From Kingdonia uniflora (taxonomy: Eukaryota; Streptophyta; Magnoliopsida; Ranunculales; Circaeasteraceae), in NCBI GenBank assembly GCA_014058105.1, contig JACGCM010001655.1, positions 1,426,001-1,490,000 of the forward strand: 64,000 nucleotides of DNA, written 5' to 3'. Numbering within the stretch: position 1 is the first letter of the stretch; each line of letters begins with the position of its first letter. The notes beneath the pieces were generated by a model. It worked only from the letters and a program-made list of their open reading frames with translations. It was not told the DNA's origin and ran no database searches. A program made the position numbers and the translations under genes. This document shows positions 21,916 through 33,700 of this stretch, piece after piece.

Positions 21916-22294
21916 TGATGTGACGCATCCCTCATAGAATCGTTTACCCATCATACCACCTATATTTATTTGATATTTTTAAATGTTTTATATTTTAGTC
22001 TTTAGCTTAAAGTTTGTTGGAGATACCCAGCCTAGGTTATTAACAATTTCTCAATTTAAGTAAAAATCTATTTTCAATTTGAATTAGGGTTCCTAATTCT
22101 AACCCCCCATTGTGTTCTATAAAAAGGGTGGTCTAGGTTATTAATTTCTTAGTTAATGCAGTTAATTTAGTTGATTAATTTTGTTTAAAACAATGATTCT
22201 AGCTAATAAAATTAGAGTCTTCACGAACCTAATTCTGTTTATTAAAACTGGTGTTATTCTTGATTATTGGCTTCTGCGTAATCAGTTTGCATCA
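21916..22294 (+). repeat. 3' LTR of the gag-only element (379 bp)
   Basis: It begins TGATGTGACGC after a purine tract and ends GTTTGCATCA. It contains TATAAAAAGGG near 22120, a likely promoter, about where the 5' LTR has the altered TATAAAATGGG. Its right end is about 270 bp downstream of the stop codon of the minus-strand host gene. Confidence 0.88.
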
Positions 22295-22566
22295 GATAGT
22301 GTTTCAATGCCAGAGCACATCTGAATCCTCCAAATGTGGATCAGATCCGGATTTTGACTATGTTCAAACACTTCTTCGTAACATAAAACAGCAACCTATC
22401 CTTGGATCAGCTTGCAGGGTATCCTCTTGTAATGACTTTATCCTCTTGTAATCGTTTTGTGGCGTACAACTTTATCATGGTGTGAAATATAGATTTCAGT
22501 GATAACTGTCTGAATAAGTAAGACGTGTGAAGCCACACAGAAAGAACTCTGTTCACAATCTAATGT

Positions 22567-22743
22567 TTAGACTTGTTCAGTTTGGGTTTGGATCGGGATT
22601 CCCATCTGTTTTGCTCCTTTATTTTCTGATATGGAGTTTGATTGTCTGGGTATCTTTTCTTCTGCAAGAGGTTCCCGTATTTCTCTTAACTTCCCAGCTT
22701 TGCCAATTGCGAGAATCAGCTCAAATTGTTTCTGCTGTTGCTC
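22567..22743 (-). CDS. Exon 3 (last) of the membrane/coiled-coil gene
   Basis: After a TTTTGTAG| acceptor the frame reads EQQQKQFELILAIGKAGKLR, then a hydrophilic tail, ending EQV and TAA at 22569..22567. It joins exon 2 in phase to give VLLAMQ-EQQQKQFELI, a natural coiled-coil continuation. The 3' UTR would run toward 22295, where the gag-only element sits. Confidence 0.82.
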   Translation of the reverse strand, partial: EQQQKQFELILAIGKAGKLREIREPLAEEKIPRQSNSISENKGAKQMGIPIQTQTEQV

Positions 22744-25700
22744 CTACAAAACATGAAAAAATGGAGTCATAAAATGGCCAAGGCAAATCAGATATCACAT
22801 GAAGAAGAAATTGTTCTCTTATCTAAATTAACAGTGACATAAAAATATTTTTGAAGAAAAAAAAAACTTGGATTAAAATCCAGTAATCACAATTTTCTCC
22901 AACTTAGTTAGTCATTGGTTACTGTAAAACACTAGGACTTACACAAGACCTTCTCTTGTCTAACAAAAGATAGAGATAAAACACTTGAACTTATTCTATA
23001 AATACGGATTACAAGTCTATAAGGTGTCCTCCCTACTCTATAATAAATGTAAGCCAAATTAAGAAGAAAGTCATTATCAAATAAACATAATTGAGTTAGT
23101 TTGGGTACTTCAATCAATTGATTTACATGATATTGACTTTTTTTTCTACTAAACAGTCTACTTAGATGTTTTTGCCTAGCGTTTGTGGACCTTTACATTA
23201 GACTCTCTTCTCTGATTAAACTCTATTTATTTTGCTGTCCTCACTTTAAACTATCCGTTTAAATTTGCATTAATATATCAATACAACGATCATAAAGAAT
23301 AAAGTAAATGGGTGGTCATCATAAGAACTGCCAGAGTTCCAAGATTTCCGGAACGGGGATTTGAGAGTTATTGGTTTACAATTCGCTGATGTGAGGTTTG
23401 GAGCAGGAGCGGCACCACAAACTAACCTAGTTCTGATAGAAGACATGTTTCCAAGTTATACACTAGGACAAAGGCACCCCATATATCTTTTTAAGAACAA
23501 GAATGTGCATAAGGATCTAAAACGTTGAACACCTGAATACCTAGGTCTGAGTAGATTAGCTAACCAAATTGGGCAGCATAAGAAAGTATAAGAAATGCAT
23601 AAAAAGTGGGGCAGGATATTGACAAAATTAAGTTAAGATACTAATGGCACAATTCTAAAATGAATATCATGAAATAAACATATGCATATGATAATTTTGT
23701 ATTATTCACATTTTTGAGCTTGAAAACCGCATGTTGGCCTTCATTCATGGGCCTGTGCTATTAGATTATTATTTTAACTGAGGAAACTTCCTCACTTGTG
23801 AGAACATAGTTTGTCTACTTCTCCTGTCTGCATCCAAACACAGATCATTTGTCGTCATTGTAGGACCAATGGCCTGTTGATTGGAGGTGATGATTCTTGC
23901 CTTGGCTTACGAAGAAACTGTTACCCTGAACTACGGAAGTATTTTCTATACCTTATTATTTGATATATGAAAACGAGGCACAGATGGACATTTAAGTCAA
24001 AAGGAGGGCGAGTCATTTGTCCTTAAAAGTAAGCTTAGTCACCTAAAGCTCCTTCACATAATTAGGTTAAGGAATCCAAAGAAGATAGAGTTGATATGCT
24101 TGCTGTTGGAAGTATCTGATATAGAATAAGATAAGGCCAAGCCTTTCTGTTCATAGTCAACAAGAAAGTTTGTCTCCGCTGCACCAACCAGAAGCAGAAA
24201 ACAACAGCATGTTATAACTTCTGACTATAAAGCCTGTCCACCATCCGTTTCATTTTCAACGATTAAAAATCTCCCAAATGATAGGCAAATTTTAGATATT
24301 TCCATCTCCACAACTTTTAAGTAAGCCATCATTTTTTAGAAAATTGTGCTCAAAGAGCGTCAGCTACTACAATTTATCTATGTAACATGGACACTCCATA
24401 TTCCAAAAAAAATCCGTGTCCAAACGTGTCAAACACTCGGACACATCGTCACTCGTGTCGACACTCCAACGAACACTTCTTGCTTAGATCATAACCTTTT
24501 TGACATAGCTTTTAGAAAGTTTTCAATTCTTATACATGTTATTCAACCATACTAACTAGTATCATTGTTTTTTGTTTGTTATTAGTCGTAAATTAACCCA
24601 TAAGTGTTGGGACTTGTTTGTTATTAGTCGTAAAAATATGTCGTAAATTAACCCGTAAGTGTGTTAGATAGGTTAAGTAACCAACATAAGCATAGTAGAA
24701 AATAAGAAATAAAATTTTTACAGCCGTGTCCCCGTTTTTACATATTTTTGGGTTGCCATGTCCAACACCACGTACCCGTGTCCGACACCGGCACCCGTAT
24801 TCGTGTCGTTGTTACCTAGCAATTTATGCTTCGCTCACGTCAACTCGGCCAATAAGAGTTTTCCTTTCTCCCTTATCTCCCCAATGCTTGCCATTCACTG
24901 CGGTATTCATTTTTTCAAGAACTTCTATTTCAAGTCTCGCTCATTTTTCTACAAAAATGAACTACCTCACATTTTTGTAAGGAAATTTTCCTAGTCCCTC
25001 CCAATAGTCCCTTGGAAATAATAAAAAAGTTCTGATAGCCCCTTCTCTCAGAAATTTTTCCTTACAATCCTTTTGAGCCTCCTCGCCACCGACTTCAATA
25101 CGTAAAAGAAGAGTGACATAAAATCGCAAAAGAAATGTGCCTAACCAACATGAGCTGCCCCTTATCAGTAAAACTTCCTCTTCAAAATAACAACACATTA
25201 TCAAAATGTTCAATTATTGGGGTCTTATATCTGCATACTCTTATACAGTGGTTCAAGAGTCATTACAAAGTAGGTCATAGGTAAAACGAGAATGGTTACA
25301 TGCTCGAGATCCTGCATATCATAACCCCCACCATTTTGTTCTTTACCATGTTGGACCTCAACTCAGATGAAAGTTCTTTTGGCCTTAGGGTTGTGATATT
25401 TTAACCTACGAAAGTTTCATTTTTGTTCTTTACCATGTTGGACCTCAACTCAGATGAAAGTTCTTTTGGCCTTAGGGTTGTGATATTTTAACCTAGGAAA
25501 GTTTCATTAGTTTTATTAACAGTAAATTATTCTATTATTCTAACAGTAAAAATGTATACCACAAAGCTACTCAGTATTAGTGTCATTCCTAATCCGCAAA
25601 GTGCAAATGTGTGATCTCCGACGCCACACGATTCATCTTAAACTTGGGTCAAGGTCTTCCGCTCTAAATGTCAGGCTACTCAGGTTTCCTTGCTAAATTC

Positions 25701-28700
25701 ATCTCTTACTAGGAAAGAATCAGACAAAAGCCCCATCAAAAGCATGGATAAGTGAACGGGATAAGTACATGTGTGAATCCACCTCTGCCACTTTCCCCAT
25801 TAAGGGATACACCCCATTCGTTCTGCAGTTAGTTAGAAATTCCATCTCACGTGGTCAAGCTTTTCTTAAACTAATTTTGACAGGACCTCTAGCTTCCCGT
25901 TATTCTTTTCCAAAATTTCTCGAGAGGCTTTTTTCTCTCTCCAGAGTTTCAGAGATTCTCACTCGGGATATTTTTTTTCTTGAGAAACTCTCTCTAGATT
26001 TACCACATTTCTCTTTCTAGAATGTATCTTTTCAGATATTATCTTTCTATAGGTTTCCCCATTCTCCTTTTTTGAGTTGGGATTGTGTTCCAGGCTCCAG
26101 CCGAGGATTCAAGAAAGAGGTAAATGAAATATAACTTCATAGTTTATGAAAAAATTGGTTTTCTCTGTTTTGGTCCAATTGTAGAAAGCAAGTTCATTTT
26201 CGACAACTTTCCTAACTAATGAAATTTTATTATTTTTAACTTTCCTTCCAAGAATCAAACACACACCCAAAGAGACAGACTTAATACTTTACGACTGTCA
26301 CGACCAACAATTCGAATTCAATCTCTTTAAATTTTACGAAGTAACCAATTTTACCAAGGATTTCTGATATATCATGCATTGTGGGTCGTCTACCCACGAA
26401 GCCACGTACCTTCTACTTTCTTTTTATAATGATGTTAGAAGCTCTTTTGGTTTTTAGTTCTCTTGTTAGAGTTTGGGGTAAAACTCTACAAACCTTAGAA
26501 TTTGCAATTGAGAGATTTAGTTTATTCTAGAGTGTGATTTAGCTTCCGCAACAACGTAGTTTTTAACAAGTTGGTACAAGAGCGAGCAATTTTTTGCGGA
26601 TTTTTGTTTATATTTTCTTTTCTACTACAGTGATTTCGATGTTGCTACAGTGGTTTCAGCATCTGTTATAGTAATTTCTGCGTGCTGCAGTAATTTCAGC
26701 ATTGCTACAGTGATTTCTGCGGGAATTTTTTCTTTTACGGCGAAATCAAACAAAATGATTTTTGCGGGAATTTCTACCAAGTTGCTTATGGAGTCTAACA
26801 AAGAGCTCACGAAATCAAACAGGATGATGTCTGAGCAACTTGAGGTGATGTTTGCCAAATTACGTGCCCTAGCGAGTTTTGATGATGATGGAAGATTTGA
26901 TGACACGATTAAAGATGAAGTAGAAATAGAAATAGGAGGAAAGAAGATTGTCAAAAAAATGAGGTTAGAGGCGTGAGTTGTGACGGAGGATTTGAAAAAA
27001 TTCGACGGAGATGGCTTGGAGATGAAACACCACGAAGAGACGAAGGAGAGAGAGGTTCATTGTGAGATTGATCTAGTAAGTAGGAAAGAGGGAGACGTGC
27101 CGAAGAGTTTTCGGTTATAGTTCGACAATGAGGTTGCGACATTGATGCGAGAGATTAACATGATCAAGGATTTCCAATTATCAGGAAGCCCAACCAAAGA
27201 AGACCAACCCCAATCCAAACCCTTGTCAAGAAATCAAAAACGATCGGAGAGGAATTGATTACATCGCCAACGATGGAGGAAGGATCATCGGTGACCAAAA
27301 TGACCAAAATCCAGGAAAGATAGGTCCCCATCACCGCTAAGGTTCGCGAAAGATGCGAAATTGAGGGCAAAACGAACTAGGGATTTTTGGGAGAAGATGT
27401 GGGCATGCCACAGGGGTATGACATGGGGAATGTACAAGTAAGTGTATCAGGCAGGATGTGCAGGGCACGGGGTAGGGCAGGACACAGGGTAGAGTGCGAC
27501 AGACACGGGGACATTAGCAATGAGCACCGGGAATGGCATGGCTTTGAGTGAAACGGGTATGCCACTGCAACAACTTACAAAACCAAAAGATTCGAATCAT
27601 GATAACATCGAGAGGGGGGGGGGGGGGGCGTGGACACACGAACTTGACGCGGGCACCCTTGAACGTCGACCTGATGCTAACCGGGGGTTACTGTAGCCGA
27701 CTAGAGGCGAACACATATCAAGCGGATGGATCACGGGTTCCGACCGGGCCGACGACGGACATGGTTGATAAAAATCTGACAAAGAAGTCGGAAAAGAGAA
27801 CAATAGAGTGGGAGATTGATCGCAAAGCGAGTGAGGAGAAGACAATTAGTTTTTGCGATATGCAGGGACACATTTGGGAACCAGGAGAGAGTAATTTCTC
27901 ACAGCAGGGTGTACCGAACATAGTTTCGTATGTTGACCCTTATTCGATAGAGTTTCTAGTTCGTTCTTTTGACTTTGTGAATCCGTTTTGGCAAGATCGT
28001 GCTTTGTTATGCAACAAGAATTAATGAGTATGGAAAGTAGCGTGGAAGAATTTGCAGCTGTCGTATGCTCGGGGTTACTCCTTATGTCTTGCAAATTTTC
28101 TCGCCAGAGTTCGAGGTCTTAGACGAGGGGGGGGGGGTTGATAGATCATGCCTCATGGGTTGTCTACCCACGAGTAGCAGGTTGACATATTATGCCTCGT
28201 GGATGACCAAGTCGTTCGAACGAGTTAAAAGAAAGTCAAGCCAAAAGTTTTGTTGCCAATTCTAGGCAATATTGGGATGTCGTTCGCACGGAGATATCCA
28301 ACATTTTACGATGATTATGTGTATACAGAATTCGAGGTCGAATTCTTCTTAGGAGGGGAGAGTTGATAGATCATGCCTCGTGAGTCGCTTACCCACGAGG
28401 CCATGTACCTTCTACTTTCTCTTTATATTAATGTTAGGAGCTCTTTTGGTTTTCAGTTCTCTTGTTCGAGTTTGGGGTAAAACTCTAGAATTTGCAATTG
28501 AGAGAATTAGTTTATTTTAGAGTGTGATTTAGCTTCCGCAACAACGTAGTTTTTAACAATTTCAGAATTTTGCATAGAGAAAAGTTATTGGCTAATTAAG
28601 CTCCACAGATAACTAGCTTATGCGATTTGGGGAATGGGCATTTGAGAGGTCATGGTTTATAACTTGTTGAATTGAAGGTTTGAAGCAGATCCATAAACTT

Positions 28701-30739
28701 TCTCAGACCACCCTCCTCTTTCTCCCCGCCAGAGAGGACCAAGATCTTTCCCTTCTTTGCCCGTCCTCCACCCACCCTCACCAAGCTCTCGTTTTCTTTT
28801 ACAAATGCATAATCTTTTTTCTTTCTCTCCCCTCACTCATGCCTTCACTACCCCATTCTCGCTAAACCTTATATACTTTCTATCTTTCTTTGATGCCAAT
28901 TTGACCTAAATCTTCCCCACCTCACAATAAAACCAAAATGGATGAAGTTGAACCTCATACAGATCAATTATCTCTTCTTTGAGTCCTATTACAAAGTTTC
29001 TCTACCCAAGATCTTATATAGTTGTGATCCTTCAAGATGAGCAATGTGGGGAATTTCAGGACGAAGAGAGGGACACCATGACCTAAAAGTCCATTTCTGC
29101 CATCCTTAGAGAAGAAACAAAATCATTGACGGTATCAACTTTAATCGAGTTAATTTTTTTGCCAAATTAGCACAAATTACGTGTAAAAGATATTCAAATG
29201 TTTTATCAAAGATTTTGTCTAGAGTTGAGAAAGAAAGATAAATTTATGAGTAAAGCCACCATTAACATTCATAGATTAACCCTTCTCAAATAAAGTTTTG
29301 ACTCCACTCTCAAACCGTCTGCGAGTACCCTTTTCGAGACTTCTGTGTTGGGTTCAAGTCTCGGGGATTCCGGTCTATACGTTCAAGATAGAAATGCCTG
29401 AAATCATTGGAGCTTTGATCGGAAAATTAAAAACAATGAAAATAATTTTTGTATTTTGTTGAATATTCGCACAAATTTTTGAAGGTTGAACTCTCCATCT
29501 GTAGCAGATGGTTATGGACTTATGGGTTACTCACGGTAAAATAAAAACAACTTATAGGTTTTCGAGCATTGGTCACTTACCATATCATTATCTTTAGGAA
29601 GTTAAAATTGTTGGTGGAAGCACATAAGCGCAAAAAGCTGAAGTTAATTTTAAGCACAGAAAATGGACCCCTATTCAAGTTATTCGAGTTATTCAAGTTA
29701 GTGTCATGCCCAACCTTATCTCGTCTTTTGCTGAATCATCAAATTCCAGTGGTTCTTGACATCTTGTAGGCAGAGAGACCTTTAGTCCGACTGTATGGAG
29801 ACAACATAAGTTAGCCACTGATCCAGGCAAAACCAGCAGCATTCTGAGCATGGTGGTACTTCTCAGGCGAATTCGTATTAATGCCAGTTAGGTAGCTATC
29901 AACAGCACAACGGGTAGACACACATTAACCATAATGTGCCGGGGAGTCATAACTCACACGTTAGCCTAAAGTTGCGTGCTTATGGTAGTATTCCCTTTGT
30001 GCCCACGTGCTTCTACTAGCAATTTCAGCTTCTTATAGAGAAGGGTAGGGTGAGTGATCAAGCCACAGAAGGCGCAAATACCTTCAAGCCATTCATATTA
30101 TAGCGTGAGTAATGTATCTGGGTAACTATCTAGTCTGGTTACCGATCTAGGGATGGAAAGATTAATATTTAAAGGTTTGTTGGTGTGGAACTGTGAATAT
30201 CCACACAATATACGGGGGAGATGTGCATTCTTTGGAACCAAATCCAAATCATAAATAACATCTTGAACACTTCTCTCTTGAATATACAACCCGCAAGCCT
30301 AAAGACTTGAACCCAACACAAACGACTAGTAAAGGTAATCAACGATTGGAAAATAAAATCAAAAGTCCATTAGAAAAGAATAAATCTATGAACGCTACTG
30401 AGGAATTCGCTGATAACCATGTCTTCTCAAATCTAGACAAAAACACAAGGGATTTAAAAACTTTCGAATCCTGTTATACATAATTTGTGGCATATTGATA
30501 AGGTTTTTTTTACACCAACTAGAGTATATACCATCAAATATTTTAAGCATGTTGTGAGGGGAAAATGAACTTGAAGGCCATGGTGTGCCTCTATTCGTCC
30601 CAAAATTCCTCATAATGCCCCCTCTCCAAGGATCACAAATAGGATAGGATTGTGGGTAGAAATTTTTTGTAATCGGTCTTAAAGACTAGATAATTGATTT
30701 GTAAGGGTCCAACATCATCCACGTTGATTTCCTAAGAAG

Positions 30740-30781
<42 letters not shown>

Positions 30782-33700
30782 GGTAAAATAGTAACAAAGA
30801 GAATGAAAGAAAAGAGAGAGAAAAGATCAAGTTTAGTAAGATATGGGTAGTGAAGACATGAGAGGGGAGAAATGAAAAAGACTATGCAACTATAATAATG
30901 AAAGAGCTACGTGATGGTGGAAAAAATAGAGGGGCAAAGCAGGAGGAGAAAAAGCTTGGGCCTTCTCTGGTGGGGAAAGAAGAGGGTGGTCTACTTTGTG
31001 CATATGCCTTCATATACAGATCAAGTGCAGGGCGTCGTAGGACAAATGACCATGCTGATTTGAGGTGATTATTCTCGCCTTTGCTTACCTCGAAGCATTG
31101 TAACTTGAACGAAGATTATGGAGTTACTTTTTATATAACTTACAATTCGAAAATGAAGGAGAACAATGCATAGATGGTCATTTAAGTCAAAAAGAGGGAG
31201 TTATTTGTCATTAGAAGTAAGCGTGTGCAATCAATGGCCAATATTTGATAATTAGTAATTTACAAGTTATCACAGACTTGTAGAACAACTAATTGAGAAA
31301 ATTGATAATAAGCAGAGTGGAAAAAAAATAAAAAAATCTTCTAGAGTACTTTTCATTTGTCAAGAGGGTCGGTCGAATCTTGACTATAGATCTGAATGTG
31401 TGAGAAGTTAAAGTTTTAATTGTATGGTAGAAAGTTGCAAAGCTGCACTTTCTTCGTTAAAGATGTTTCATCATCAATGCCTTCCTAAATTTCATCTTCC
31501 ATAATCTTTTATTCTGACGTTATTCTATGTGAAAGAGATCTTATGTAGATATCTCATCGCAAAGAGTGGTTGTTCCTTCAATCTATATAGTTTTTAGGTT
31601 TTTTCTTTAGTAAAAACTACTTTCTGATACTTGGTATCCTCAATCAATTAATCTTATTACATCCTCTACATTGGAACATAAAAGATTATATTGCAACAAA
31701 TAAGACTTTTGTTGTTCGAACACTCTCACTAAATCTTCTTTGGCTCAATACTTATCTCTCCAAATTTTCTTATCTTTCTATTCTGTAGCTTTCTCTACAG
31801 ATCTCTTATTTTTGTAGATTTTCTTTCCACATCTTTCTCTTCAAAATTTTCCCTTTCCAAATTCCTTCATTGGATTTACTCTTTGGTTAGCTCTATCTTA
31901 CTCAAATTTTCTCTCTGGAGATTCTCTCCAAATTTTCTCTAGGTATTCTCTTTCAAGATTGACTCAATTTCGACTTTTGAGTTTGACTCACTATCTCGAA
32001 ATTTCCTTTCTTCATTTTTGTTCTTTTCAGGGGCTCTCTCACTAGAGGTTATCTATCATTTCTCACAATTCCTTCTCTAAAGAGATTCCAAGTGTAAAAT
32101 ATGGATATCATAGTCGTATTTAAAGTGACAACATAAACTGTGTATTTGAGAGCCATGGCAACTACTCCACCTCAACCGATAAGAGTTCATCTTATCTCCC
32201 TCAACTCCACAATGACTTCCTACATAATGCAGAAACCATTCATTTAAAGAACTTATACTCACCTCGTGCACTTTCTCGGAGCAAACTACCTCCAGTTTTG
32301 GTAAATGAACCTTCCTAGTCCCGACATCCCCTTCTCACACAGGAGATTTCCTATCTTTTCAGCCTCTTGGCCACCGACTTCCTTAAGTAAAGGAAGGGAC
32401 TAAAGTAGATAAATTATAAACCTGGATTACCTTAGTCGACAAAAATAAAAAAGTAGACCCGCATAAGAAAGGTGCTTAACCAACATAAGCCCTGTCGGTG
32501 AAACTTCCTATTTCGAATAACGAACTTTTTATCAAAATGTTCAATTATTGAGGTCTCATATCTTCGTACTTCTATAGTTTCCAAGGGCCATAATCAAGTA
32601 GGTCATTGGTAAAATCACAATGATTACATGATCCAGATCCTGTATATCGACAATCCCCACCATTTTGCTGTTCACCAGGTCAGCCTTCAACTCATTTGCA
32701 ACTTCAAAGCTCCTTTTACCTTCGGTTTGTGATATTTTCGCATAGGAAGGTTTCCCTGATTTAATTGTCAATAAAATATTCTTATATTCCACAACAGAAT
32801 ATACATCAAAGATGCTTGGAATCAGTGTGATTGCTAAACCGCAATGTACAAATATGTAATAGCTGATGCCTCATCATTCATATTAAACCTCGGATGAAGG
32901 TCTTCCGCTCTGAATGCCAGTACAGGTATTCCCTACTGAATACATGTGTAACACTGTAAATCGACCGATATCATTTTTCTCCTAAACTCTATACTCTCCA
33001 CAATAAAGTAAGAAATTCCATCTCATATGGTTAGGGCTTTTCTTACTATTCAAAGTAACTCTAGCTCCCCATTATGCTTTCAAAGTTTCACTCTACTCCT
33101 TTTGTCCAAATTTTTTAAGATTCTGAGATTCTCCCTCGGAATATTAGCTTTTTCTAGATTTCATACCCTGATAAACTCCTCTCCAGATTTACTATATTTC
33201 AATTTTCACTATCGAAATTCAACCTCTCTAGGTTTTGTCTCTACAGATATTTTCTTTCTATAGGTATTCTCTTTTTCCCTTTTTGAGTAGAGATAGTTTT
33301 CTAGTAGAAGGTCTGAAAAAGAGCTAAAGGAAAATCAACTTTATAATCTATAAAACTGGGTTTCCTCTGTTTTGGAAAGTGGGTACATTTTTCATGACTT
33401 TCCTAGGAAACAAAAGAAAGGGAATTTAGTTTTTATGAATATTTTATGTTTTTCCTTTGTCTTTGAAGATCCGAACACACCCAAAGAGACGGACTTATTA
33501 TTACTGTATGACTGCCGCAACCAGCAATTATACTTTAATGTCCTAAATTACTACAAAATAACCTATCATTATCGAGGATTTACGAATTGTAGTAGCCTAC
33601 TCGCAGCCTTCTACCCCAAACAGATGCTCGAAGGCTACTTCGAAGCCTACTCGAACGTCTCGAAGTCCAGTCAATACACAAACAAGCCTCCTAAAGATCA

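Larger units (their letters stand above)
19211..22294 (+). mobile_element. Gag-only non-autonomous LTR retrotransposon (TR-GAG type), 3.1 kb
   Basis: Two LTRs (19211..19552 and 21916..22294) both start TGATGT and both end CAGTTTGCATCA. After the first is AAGTGGTACCAGAGTTGCG, a primer-binding site related to initiator Met tRNA (TGGTATCAGAG). A short purine tract (GACGAAGGG) precedes the second. Flanks are GATAT on the left and GATAG on the right, a near-match target duplication. The interior encodes only gag-like sequence with a zinc knuckle and no protease, RT or integrase. That is the structure called TR-GAG in plants, mobilised by proteins of autonomous elements. Confidence 0.85.
26365..28558 (+). 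mobile_element. Small non-autonomous LTR retrotransposon (TRIM/LARD-like), 2.2 kb
   Basis: Direct LTRs of about 200 bp (26365..26568 and 28364..28558) start TGATA and end TTTTTAACA. They are flanked by a perfect 5-bp duplication ATTTC (26360..26364, 28559..28563). The primer-binding site AGTTGGTACAAGAGCGAG follows the 5' LTR (initiator Met tRNA type, degenerate), and the purine tract AGGAGGGGAGAG precedes the 3' LTR. The interior has no pol. It lies in intron 2 opposite to the gene's direction. Confidence 0.93.
23330..28640 (+). repeat. Tandem duplication, unit 1 (within intron 2)
   Basis: Blocks of unit 1 recur in the same order and orientation in unit 2. Pairs include 23380..23400 with 28650..28690, 23830..24040 with 31010..31230 (ATGGACATTTAAGTCAAAA / ATGGTCATTTAAGTCAAAA), 25200..25500 with 32530..32760 (AAAATGTTCAATTATTG), 25640..25670 with 32895..32925 (AAGGTCTTCCGCTCT) and 26265..26364 with 33475..33587 (CACCCAAAGAGACRGACTTA). 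Identity looks roughly 65-75 %, so the duplication is old. It holds a MITE and a TRIM-like element. Confidence 0.75.

Noticed and set aside
27597..28094. Minus-strand Ser/Pro/Cys-rich frames in the TRIM-like element
   Set aside because: Composition follows the C-rich complement of the G runs; no conserved motif.
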